DNA of 64,000 nt from contig NC_135243.1 of the NCBI RefSeq assembly GCF_947623445.1, forward strand, positions 21,522,479-21,586,478, in the 5' to 3' direction. Origin of the DNA: Clavelina lepadiformis. Its lineage: Eukaryota; Chordata; Ascidiacea; Aplousobranchia; Clavelinidae. Below, piece by piece: positions 35,341 through 46,000 of this stretch. The notes beneath the pieces were generated by a model, which saw nothing but the letters and a program-made list of their open reading frames with translations, was not told the DNA's origin and made no database searches. A program made the position numbers and the translations under genes. Numbering within the stretch: the stretch's first letter is position 1; every line of letters begins with the position of its first letter.

Positions 35341-35845
35341 CAGGGTTGCCATATTGGCTCTTTTGACGCCAAATTCTTCGAAATTGGCTCTTTTTATTAC
35401 TGTTTGGCTCCCAAAATTTTGCTTTGGCTCTTTGGCGTTTTTTGGCTCTTTTAATGAAAATTGAATTTAATTGCATAAATAATAATCCCTAATTTAGGAA
35501 GTGTGAAATATATAATTATCTTATTACTTATAATATTCTTGTTGGTTATTTCTTTAGTAGCCAATTAATATTTTCAAACCTATCATAACAAACTTTACAA
35601 CAATTTGGTTTTTTGATTTTAATATAGGTTTTACAGATGTTGAGAATATAGTGTTAAAGATGATGTACAGTTGACTCTATAGTGTTAGGTGTATATTTTG
35701 GCTTCGGAATTCATTATTTCTTGCTTTTAAACCCATTATCTAGGGTTGAATTGTAATTTTGTGGTTAGTAAAATTATTTGGCTCTTTTTGGCTCTTTTTT
35801 ATTGTCATCTTGGCTTTATTTGATGACTGGGATCTGGCAACCCTG
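35341..35845. mobile_element. hAT-like MITE with internal GGCTCTTTT repeats
   Basis: Inverted ends CAGGGTTGCCA and TGGCAACCCTG, flanked by a perfect 8-bp duplication GAACTGAC (35333-35340, 35846-35853). Internally the motif TTGGCTCTTTT recurs about eight times in degenerate form on both sides of an AT-rich centre. 505 bases with no transposase. Confidence 0.9.
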
Positions 35846-35853
35846 GAACTGAC

Positions 35854-36930
35854 CATTAGTTAGGTAGGTAAAACAGTAAGGTAGTTTGAAAGACAGTAAG
35901 GTAGTTATATATACTTCATATATGTATTAAATTATTTATTTTGCATTTATATACCTTTATTGCTATTATACACATTATTTATTGTATTAATAAGTTATAT
36001 GTATTGCTGGTATAATAATATATTATTAATACATAAAAGAAATATTGTAAGTCTACATCTTTTGTTGTTGATTTTTGGACAGTGGAAGAACTACAATGTT
36101 CTTCAGAAAATTTTAAGTTTCGCAGTTTAACTTTTTTAGCTAACTTTTCTGCTTGCAGGTTAATGGTTGTTTTGTTAAATTTTGGTATAATGTAACAATT
36201 AAATTATCTTTATATTAATAAACTCCATTTGCTTTATATTATATATAGTAAGAAGCAAAAAATAAGTTTTTCGAAAGGAATATGTCGCAGTATTTAATAA
36301 TCTGAGCCTTCGTGGTCTAGCCTAGTTGCAAACCTTCTAGTCTAGTGTGTCGGTGCGGTACCGGAATACTGATAAGCCTGTACCAAATACCAGGCCTAGA
36401 TTATACTTATGTCAAGGCATAGCCGTTTTCATTAAAAAAAGGACATCACGAAGGCTACTGGCCTATACAGGGTATATGTAGGACGTGTAGCACCATACCT
36501 TATGCGAGATATCACTATAAATTATAGATGCACTGAAGTCACTGCAAATGCAAATTTAATACAAAGTTTAATCGCGATACATTTAATATAAAGAACCTAA
36601 TGTTGGTGATGTAGATATGATTATTTCGAACGGCGCTTCAGAAGTGCGCTACTTTCTATACGTAATTGCTTGTAATAAGTAAGCTAATTTGAAATTTTTA
36701 AATCAGCAAACTTTATTGATCAGTACGGCCAATGGCAACAGAATGTGTGACGAAGGTTACTCAAATGTGCAACTCTCTATTAGATATCTTTTCACCGCTC
36801 ATCGCTCTCCAAATCAGATAATTAAAAGCAATTGATAATAACCGAGTACATTCTATTCCTATTCAGGTTGATCACAGATTTAAAATTTGTATTGGGTCTT
36901 CTATATTTCTAGATTTTAAGTTGGTAAAAC
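35854..36930. other. AT-rich intergenic region
   Basis: Very AT-rich (long TATTA runs at 35900-36250) with a short direct repeat ACAGTAAGGTAGTT at about 35873-35905. No gene supported; the part near 36930 should be the promoter of the Brambleberry homologue. Confidence 0.45.
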
Positions 36931-39900
36931 ATGCGGCTGTGGCTCTCATTGGCAACTGCTGCAATATGTTTGATTATCATTCAGATCAAATTGGAAGTGC
37001 AGCCAGATGCAGGTTCGGAGCTCCAGCTCCAGCCACTACAAATTCAAAAGCAAACAAAGCACATGAAATATGTAAAGGTGCAGATGACGAAATCAACCAA
37101 TGTACTTGTTTGAAAATTTTGATTGCAATTAATTTCTTTTGCCTTTATGCAGTGTTGGACAAAAGCTCTAAAACAACTACAGAATGGATGTCGAAATTTA
37201 AGTGATGAAACGCAAAGAAGGATCGCTTACGCGTTTGCAAGGTGTCACCTGCAGGTATAGAACTCTCAATATGAATTTCAATGTTTTTGTTATGCTGGGT
37301 TGTAAGTCCTTCTGCATTGAATTGAACTTTGCGGCGTTGACTATGGTGTATTTCTTACCCAGAGTGCTGGAAGGGAAATCCCCGAATGTGAGGAAGACAA
37401 GCCAATGTCAGAGTGCACAAATCACAAAGTAATGAAGGATATACTGTTTAACACTTACACTATGTTCTTCATCCACACACAACAAATCTGTTTTCATCAT
37501 CAGAGCCAGGTGTCTTGCTATGTTTTGTGCGTTCTGCGATATATAGTTTTTATTGGTGACCACTTTGACCATTTGTTATTCAGTTTTACGTTTGCGACCC
37601 CGATGTTATTTTGTATCTTGTTGACCTGCTAATTCTTCAATCGTGTCAATGCATAATTTTTGTAGTTTCAACATTTTAATTCACAGTAGATTTTCGTAAT
37701 GTGTGTATAGCTGCAATCTGTCTAAGGCATTGGCACAAATGTGTTTGATTGTAAAGTAGATTGTAAGAGGGTTGCATTTGTTCAAACATTATACGATTGT
37801 TTACTGTGCTCAAACCCTGCATACCATACTGTGTGACAGGTTTGGCACGAAGCGACTGAGAACACAATTTCAAGACTGGCAGATAATTCAGCAAAAGTTG
37901 CTTCGAGCTTGGGACAGAGTTTGGTGATTGCTCTCGAGATGGTTGAAAGGCAGAATGAGGAGATGTTGCGCAATGAACGTCTTCTTCATGAAAACATGCA
38001 CAAGTCTTTCCTAGATATGCAGAGGTCTCACGAGGAAACAAAAAACGTGATCCGTGAGCAGCGAGCACTTTTTGTCGAAGTGTTTGGTCGTGTTGCAGGT
38101 AACTAGATGTCAGGTTTTGTTGTCCAGAAATAACTTTGGAAAATTCACTGACCGCTGAGACATTTCTGTAAATGGTTTTCTTTATTGAGTTCATTTAACT
38201 TACACTAGCTAAGCATGAGAGTTGAACATTTTATGAATATTTTTTTGTAACACATTCGTTTATCGATCTGTTGCATTCAGTGTTATATGAAGTAAATATA
38301 CAGACTGCAGATGTGCGTCATGTTGGTTGATTGACCCAATAATATTGGTTACAATTTGCAGTTCTGCAAAAGACTGTTCTCGGCGAATTTACAAGTGTTT
38401 ACACGTTCGGCTTTTACATCGGAGCTTCGTTGCTTGCGTATATCCTGACTTCAACCTCACGGACTTCATCGGCCCGGATCTAGTCATTTGTGCTCATAAC
38501 TGTAAATTTTTTCACCGAACGTGCAGTTGTCAACTACCACTTAGGTTGGTCGAATCAGAAATCACGATCATCGTCATCATCATCAGAAATCACGATCACA
38601 AACATTTCTGTTAGGCTGTCAGTCTTTTCTAGACCAATTGAATTATTTGCATTTGGCAGTTTCTGTCGCAAAGTGTCGCGCAGGCAGTAACGGCCACGAC
38701 TGCGCAACGTAATGGAGTTGTATTTGGTGTTTATCAGAGTAAATATGCACTCACTACATTCACCCGTTACTAAAGTAATGTTTTTTTTCTTATGCTTTAA
38801 AGTTGTCTTGGTCAACAACTTAACCCTCCGTCTACCATGGGGTCAAATTGACCCCAATCGTAATTTTACTGTGTGATTATTTCTTTAGTTTTAAAGATTG
38901 AACATTGAAACTTGGTGACTTTGTGCGCATACCCCAGTGGTATAACCAACACAAACTTCAGTAAATAAAATCATCTTTTACTACGTCTGCAAAAAAAAGC
39001 AGCATCATGAACCAATGGGGTCAAATTGACCCCAACGGAATCATAAGCGGAAAACTGAGGTTGCAAGAAATTTTTTATATTTAAATCACCAAAGTAAACT
39101 AGGAGTTGCAGTTTTATTTGTAAATGATATAATAGTAACCAAAAATGTGAGTTTATTTTTGATATATAAGACTGATACAGTATTTTTTCTTGGAAAATTG
39201 CAAAAGAGATAAAACCAACAATTTTTCCAAAAACAAGAGTTCTACTACGGAAAGTAGAAATTTAACTGTGGGGGATGTTGCGCGTTTGCTAGACGAAGAA
39301 GATCTAGAGTCGACTGATGATGAATATTTGTCTTCTGATGACGGAGAGGTTGATCACATCAGCGACTATGCTTCCTCAGATACTTCAGTCGAAAGTAATA
39401 GTGAAGATGTTTCGTTGACAGCTGCCACAATTTCTTTTCTCTCTCGAAACAAATCCGTATGCTGGTCTTCCAGTCCTGTAGGACATTCAGTTGGCAGAGC
39501 TCCTGCTCGCAACATCATCCATGCAACACCAGGCCCATCACGGTTTGCCAACAGGCAAGGTGATTCCGTTGTGGAATTAGTTATGCTGTTTTTTACGTCA
39601 ACCACTCATAGAAACAATTTGTAAATGGACCAATGCAGAAGGAGAAGTTGTATACAACAGGGAATGGAAACATGTGAAAGCTGAAGAGTTCAAGAGTTTC
39701 ATTGGCGTGGTAATACTTATTGGAGTTTATAAGTCAGGAAATGAAATTGCAACCCAACTTTGGAGTAAAGATGATGGAAGACCAATTTTCAACAAAGTCA
39801 TGAGTCGTGGAAGGTTTCAGCAAATACTGAGAGTTCTTAGGTTTGATGATGCACAAAGAAGAAGAAGAAATAGGTCTTTGGACAAACTTCAACCAATCAG

Positions 39901-42475
39901 AGAAGTTTTTGACACTTGGGATTCATACTTACGAAATGCGTATATCCCTGGGGCTTGCATGACGGTGGATGAGCAGCTCTTATGCTTCAGAGGCCGATGC
40001 CCTTTCCGGCAGTATATACCCTCTAAACCAGGTAAATACGGTATCAAAATTTGGACAATCTGTGATTCGAATACTTATTATGCTTGGGAAATGCAAGTAT
40101 ACTTGGGAAAAAATGATAACGCTCCCCGAGAAGTCAATCAAGGCACAAGAGTTGTTCTCGACATGACAAAGGAGATTGAAAAATCTGGACGAAATGTTAC
40201 GTGCGACAAATTTTTTACCAGTCTTTCACTGGCACGAACACTTTCGGACAAAAAACTAACCATCGTTGAAACGCTAAGAAGAAACAAACCAGAAATTCCG
40301 CCTCAATTCACAGTGCAAAAAGGTAGGGAGGCCAAATCAACATTATTTGGGTTTCAAGATGATGCCATGATAGCTTCGTATTGCCCCAAGAAGAACTGTG
40401 TTGTGCCGATGCGATCAACTATGCATTCCCAGCCAGATGTTGATGCAAGTTTTTCAGACAGAAAGCCGGAAGTTATATTGTACTATAACTTCACCAAATG
40501 AGTTGTTGATACCTTGGACCGGATGGTGAGAACGTACACCTGCAAGAGGATGACAAGAAGATGGCCTGTTGCACTCTTCTACAATATGATCGACGTCAGT
40601 GCTGTAAATGCCTTTATTGCATGGCGGGAGTTGAATGGTGAAAGCCCAAGCATCAGTGTGAAGAAGAGACGAAATTTCCTTCTAGAACTCGGTAAAGAGC
40701 TTGCTGGCGTGAACACCCAACCTGACCCCTCTCAAAGGGTTTCAGTTTCTTCTGCATCAGCACAAAAAAAGAAGAAACAAAGATGATGTTGACACTCCTC
40801 CAAAGCTGAAACGACAGCGCTGTAGCCTTTGTGACAGAAAAAAGGACAAGAAAACTAGTTTGGTTTGCTATATGTGGATGAAGCACGTTTGCTCGGGACA
40901 TTCCAAGACAATTTGTGGTCCATGTTGCTAGTGCTGTTGCATTGAACATTGCTATCTTGCAAGTGTTATTTGTTACTTGTTACTTAGCTTTTGGTGTTAA
41001 TTGTTAATTTTTTTCATTCTTTTACTGATGTTCGTTTATTCTAAAGCTTTAGCGTCTTTCGTTTGAATGTGTGATTGTATTATTTGCAAGAGTACTTCAA
41101 AATGATTTTAGTTCAGAAGTAATCCAAAACTTCATAAAGCATTTAACTGATCAAGCACGTAAAGTATATGCTAAAGCTTATACCAAAATTAATAAAACAA
41201 CAGTTTAAAGTACTACTTTGCTATCCTGCATGAAATGCAGATATTTAGGTCGTAGAACTACAGCAAAATAAAAACAATACAGCATGGGGTCAAATTGACC
41301 CCATTGGTTCACAACGTTAGTTTTTTTCGTGGTAGACGGAGGGTAAGACGTGGTAGACGTGGTAACGATTTTATTTTCACTCAAGTCAACCACCACTTTT
41401 TTCAGCACCAAGTTCATCAGAGAAAGGCATCTTTGTAGATACTACCGTTCTACCCGAGACTGTCTACGCTGACTTGTGGATTTGTAGGAAGATCTTCACT
41501 GGTCTAGGAATGCTGACAATGCTAATAAGCATAATGAGGTCTGTACATTGTGATTATTTTACGTCTTAAGTTAAAAGGTAAATTGTTCGCTGAAATAATC
41601 TCATTGCCAAAAGAGTGGTTGCATGAAAGATAATTATCTGTCAATAAATGAGCGTTTTTGAGTAATCAGTTTAGTTTGTTTATACTTTTGATAAAATTAC
41701 AGAAACTGCTAAAACGTCTTAATTACGATTTTTAATATCGACTTTGGGAAGATGGGAGTAACTTTGGAACTTGAAAAATGAAAACTTTGGTATAAATTAA
41801 TCATTGATCCAACTGATGTGATATTGGAAATAAATGTTATTACTTATTACCCAGTTGTCGAAACTTTTCAAGTAGTCACAATTTTTGCACTACTTACATG
41901 TGGACCGTCTGGATGGTTTTCGAAGACCATGCTGGAGCATTTTGTGGCTAATATTGCATTTTTTACGCCAGGTACAAAGATTACAACAGGATTAACCACT
42001 CACTGTTGAACGAGATCAAAAGGCAAAATTTGGAAATTCAAGTTCTTTGGAAGGAACGAGAAGTTAGCAATCTGCAATCGTTTAATTCACAGATGATTCC
42101 GCAAGCGAAACCAAATGGAGTGAGCTGAAAAATATATTTTCTTACTAGCTTTTGCATTTATCAAACAATGTTGTTAAAGTTGTTGCTCATATCAAAGCCA
42201 TTTCCGTGAAAGTTAATTAACGTTGGTTGACTTAAACGTTTTTGCTTGGAAGCTCTCACTTCCGTACTTATCTGTATAGCTGGTAGACGTGGGCACTTTC
42301 GCACTAAACAGATTTGAATTCTACATTCCATTTACCAATCTTGTCCAACTTTTCCCTTCAGGGAGTGATAGTTGGAGGACGCAACCTACGCAGAAGAAGA
42401 GGAATCCCAGGGAGGAATCTGGCTTACGAGAAACAGACAGTCTCTGATGGATTTAGTAGTAGGCCTAATGTCTGA
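36931..42475 (+). CDS. bmb: Brambleberry / KAR5-family nuclear-fusion protein homologue
   Basis: Eight exons in consistent phase: 36931-37071, 37153-37254, 37363-37509, 37840-38098, 38362-38544, 41406-41538, 41972-42119 and 42362-42475, spanning 409 codons. It begins with a signal peptide (MRLWLSLATAAICLIII). A Cys-containing KAR5-type ectodomain follows (CWTKALKQLQNGCRNL, AFARCHLQ, ECEEDKPMSECTNHK, NTYTMFFIHTQQICF), then a coiled-coil (residues about 150-215), a first membrane segment (about 230-245), STSRTSSARI, a second hydrophobic stretch, a third in exon 6 and a basic tail (NLRRRRGIPG). This order matches zebrafish Brambleberry, yeast Kar5 and plant GEX1, which act at the nuclear envelope in karyogamy or pronuclear fusion. 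Oddity: codon 257 is TAG (38481-38483) inside the conserved exon 5, where relatives have Trp. Intron 5 holds a piggyBac. Confidence 0.8.
38824..41343 (+). mobile_element. Decayed piggyBac transposon
   Basis: The 14-bp ends CCCTCCGTCTACCA and TGGTAGACGGAGGG are perfect inverted repeats. TTAA precedes the left end (38820-38823); the right flank reads TAAG, so that copy of the target site is altered. Just inside both ends is the palindrome ATGGGGTCAAATTGACCCCA (38837-38856, 41284-41303), with a third copy at 39015-39034. The ends differ from those of the element at 22465, so it is another family. It lies in intron 5 of the Brambleberry homologue, sense orientation, 62 bases before exon 6. Confidence 0.93.
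39190..40931 (+). pseudogene. Broken piggyBac transposase
   Basis: Transposase sequence is spread over frames: 39190-39624 (acidic N-terminus, VARLLDEEDLESTDDEY), 39674-40501 (core: EEFKSFIGVVILIGVY, the catalytic Asp in MTVDEQLLCFRGRCPFRQYI, CDKFFTSLSLA) and 40514-40786 (RRWPVALFYNMIDVSAVNAF). A Cys-rich tail continues to about 40931 (RCSLCDRKK, VCSGHSKTICGPC). There is a frame change near 39600-39660, a TGA at 40499-40501 within the core and a further frame change near 40786. No convincing initiator ATG is visible. The protein cannot be made whole, so the copy is non-autonomous. Confidence 0.9.
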
Positions 42476-42549
42476 TTACTGTACCGGTTGTGTATGGTCA
42501 TTGTAACTTTTAATTCGCAATATCTATTTCTTTGCTTTTCTATTTCGTT

Positions 42550-43130
42550 GTAGTATTTTGTGTAAAATTTTCTTAGACTTCTTGACTTAATACCAAAGAA
42601 AAAAACTTTGTCTTTCTTTGTAAATCTGAAAAAGATTGAAACATGTTCAGGTAAAAGCAGTTACTAAAATTCTGTTGAACAAATAGCTCATAAAGGTTTC
42701 AAGCAGTATAAACTAGGCTACATAGCCTATTACAATAAACTACATTATACAATTAACAAGTTAAACAACGTATGGCTAAAAAGATTTCATTAATGAAAAC
42801 AACATAATGTATCATTATCTAAAACGAATAAATAAACAATTCTGACTTGGGGTAACCAGTGTTTAGTGCAAAAACGTTCTTGTCTGAAACAGATTTGACA
42901 TAAGCTGGCCTAAAGTATGTTCTGCTTGAGTGTTTCATCCATGCTAGGTCTCCTGTTGCCGGCAAACCTAGGATACTCTGCAAACAATCGGCCTAATTAA
43001 TGAAAACAAGCTTCAAAATTCCAATCACTTGGAGTGATTATGGTGCACTTTTCACAATGACGTTATAATACTAAACAAAGATCACCTAGGATACTCTGGA
43101 TACACGAAATTTTTCGTCATTTTCTCCTAT
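42550..43130 (-). pseudogene. Partial, rearranged copy of PWWP3A
   Basis: Matches PWWP3A from exon 4 (acceptor side) through intron 3, all of exon 3 except 19 missing bases (AACTTCCGGTTTATCTTCT in the parent), then intron 2 and a piece of exon 1 (TTTTTCGTCATTTTCTCCT at about 43109). Exon 2 is absent. At 42997-43000 the copy has a single TTAA where the parent carries a piggyBac, so it shows the uninterrupted intron. Same orientation as the parent, about 18 kb away. Non-functional. Confidence 0.88.
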
Positions 43131-43150
43131 TTCTAATTAAGTAATATTGT

Positions 43151-43232
43151 ATTCGGGTTCGCCCGAATCTTCCATAAAGGCGATATTCGGCGAATCTATT
43201 AAGGGTTTGGGTTCGTATCGGCCCATCCCTAA
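43151..43232. mobile_element. Transposon end remnant
   Basis: The sequence around 43150-43232 contains ATTCGGGTTCGCCCGAAT and ends TTCGTATCGGCCCATCCCT, i.e. AGGGATGGGCCGATACGAA on the other strand, a type of terminal sequence common at ends of animal DNA transposons. Only one end is visible, with no target duplication, so this is a fragment. Confidence 0.35.
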
Positions 43233-46000
43233 GAGCAACTCATAGCTAACGTTTCCCAAAATAAAAATCGACCGGAAAATACATCAGGTGACAACGCAGA
43301 GATCTGTGTTAACTCTCCATCTATCTTTTGGTATTCTGATTCGTGGACGACATACAACTTGCAAGCTCTACCGTTTTATTTTATTACGAACCTTAAAAGC
43401 ACAAAGTGAATAAGAAAAAATTACAGCCAACCCCTCACCACTACCAAGGGGCTATCGCGAAGACGTAATAAATAAGTAGACAAAGAACAGGAACAAAAAC
43501 AAAGATTGAAAACGTCGAGAAACAAAATCTTTGCAACAGGACGATGATTGATTTATCCATATTGAGCTTGCTGATAAGGTGCGTTTCACACAAGCGTAGG
43601 TTAGCTATTTTCTACCATGATACACTGAGCCTATGACTTATCGCTCTAGTGTAGGTTCACCAACACCCTGACATGATCCAGACGTTGAAGCAATAGAACA
43701 AGAATGACAAGCACTTGGGGTCATGACGGCTGGACCAATAGCGAAAGGTAAATTATTGCCAGTATAGAGACGTGTGAAAGCTGTTTACAGATGTGTCATG
43801 ATATTTTGAAGCAAAGATAAACAATGAACACATGAACTATGGTCGCTATTTACAAGGAGCAAATACATATAAAACACACACTTTCGTCGCAATTTTTAGC
43901 ACTATGCTCGGTAGAAGTAATATCACATTTACTAGAAATAAGTTAGACTGAAAACAACTTCGAAACAGGCATATTAGTTAAATCTATTACAAACCTAGGC
44001 AAAGAAAGAAAATTGAAAACAGTTTCCCAAAATGCAAAAAGATGTGCACAGAAAACAAGTTAAAAGCCAACCACAACTTAAGTAGTGTAAGTTCATTCAT
44101 GTGTATATATTAGCTACGATAGCAAAATCATTTTTGGAATTACACATACTCAGTAACATCAGATTCAAAACGATCAGTAAAGTTACATACAAGGCAATGC
44201 ATTGCTTGTGGCGCAAGATAAATGAAAAGCTCAAAATATTCAAGCCCAGAAACCAATGTCACATGACATAAAATCGTGAGAAAAATTAGTTTTAAAAGCG
44301 AAATATTCATAACAGTATGGAAAACAAACATTGTGATTTGTACATCAACACTTTGTACTGTACCACGCTGTACCAGGCGTGAGCCAGTTTACAAAATTTA
44401 TATCAGTCAACGAACGAAATTAATTCGTGGCTTATTGAGACCAGAATGGTCGAAATTTTAAAAGGTTTAGTATTTGGTTTTGAGGAAAAACATTCAATTT
44501 AGAAAAAAATTGCACAAGCTTCAGGTACATAGAACAAATGATCGACAATTTAGCTCTGTCTGTTTTCCCCGCTTGTGATTTTCAGCGATACTGATAAAAA
44601 AAAGCTACAGTAACGCTTCTACAGTAGAATTTTAGTTAGAAGCCAAAATCGCACCAACAATTAACATTTTAGTTTCAGTGGCGATGTTAAATCGTGAACT
44701 AGTTGTACTGAACAAATGTGAGAAATGTTACTTGTGCAAATATGTTTTGTTCTGATGTTACGGTTAAAGCACAAAAATTGGCTGCAAGTTTAATTTTGAA
44801 AAAATTGGGAACAGCAAAACTGGAAAGACGAAATGACCAGGAGCAATTTAACATGCAAAGAAGCACTAAAACCAACCAGATAAAAGCGGTTAAAACTAGC
44901 TGGGCGAATGCAGCAGCAACTACAAAATACAGTTGCTGGAACAAGCATTGTGTAATGGAGTGTGAACCTTTGTCTTGTTATGCACTAAAATGCTACCACA
45001 ATCAATTTACGAATCTACAGTAGTAACTGGTTCAGCTCTTACACAACAAACGTTTGGATTAGTTATAAAAGAACTTCAGTAGGACAGTGTTGCATAACTT
45101 AAGCAGGAAGTAATACAAAAGGTTTCCTACTAAAATGCCAAATAATCCAAAGTACATAACAAAAATCACAGCTACAGTAGTGTTCAGCTACAGTTCTTGA
45201 ATTGCAATTGATGTTAATCCCAGGAAAAAAAAAGTTCAGAAATTCATTAAAAATATTGGAATTACGGGCCAAATTTAAATTTTGGTAATGCTATCCCCTG
45301 TGTTCATTATTCCTGTGTAGGCATATTGACAAAGTCGCATGAAAACAATTGAAGCAAAATTTGACAACAAAATAACTTCATCATAAAATTTATTTAAGTT
45401 ACAAAAACATTTCCCGCTATTGGTGAATTTTCTTTGCGGAATGATACAAAGTATGATAGAATGAATGATCAAAACTAAAAATAATCATACTTCGATCTTC
45501 CAATTATTGATTATTGCACTCCAAAAAGTTTTTCTCAAAAATTCCTGCCTGCTACTTGTGTATATTGGAAAAGGTTGCATACCTCTTATGCAGTGTGAGA
45601 TTTAAAAGGTAAAAACAGTCAGTTGTTTGAAGGTAAAAATAAAAAATCATTTTATAATTACGCGTTTTAGTGTAGATAATTTTCAAGCGTAGCATTGCTA
45701 GCGACAGAAGTGACACAGAAATTTTGGTTTTAGTGGTAAAAAAATAACAAAAAATAAATAATTTGAGAACAGCATAAAATTTAAATATGTAACAGTGTGA
45801 ACTGTAAGAAAAACTTCACGCAACAAGTGAATAAATAGCAGAGGAAGAAGAGTAACAACATGGTTTGAACTGAGAAATAACTTATCTTTAAGTGTTTTCC
45901 GAAGAAAAAGAAAAGATTAACTAATCAATTTACTTAAGTTCGGAAAACTGATTGGTAAAAAGAACAGTCTTGAAAAAAAAGAAAAAAAAAAAAAAAAGTC
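43233..46000. other. Gene-free region, partly 3' UTR of the SLC7A gene
   Basis: Open frames here are short, low in recognisable content and not flanked by matching splice sites. The part next to 46001, with an A-rich tract at 45974-45997, is the expected 3' UTR of the minus-strand transporter. TTTATT at about 45388 could be its polyadenylation signal on the minus strand, but this is uncertain. Confidence 0.4.

Noticed and set aside
36303-36400. tRNA-like or SINE-like sequence (GCCTTCGTGGTCTAGCCTAG)
   Set aside because: The first part recalls an A box, but no B box, cloverleaf or tail is present.
37676-38194. 172-codon minus-strand frame
   Set aside because: It is the antisense of Brambleberry exon 4, whose sense frame has good splice sites and family motifs.
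44718-45023. 101-codon plus-strand open frame
   Set aside because: No family resemblance, no splice context and it lies in the presumed 3' region of the antisense SLC7A gene; Cys- and Lys-rich composition looks accidental.
45974-45997. A-run as evidence of a retroposed SINE or LINE tail
   Set aside because: No element body or target duplication on either side; it is probably a simple repeat in the SLC7A 3' UTR.
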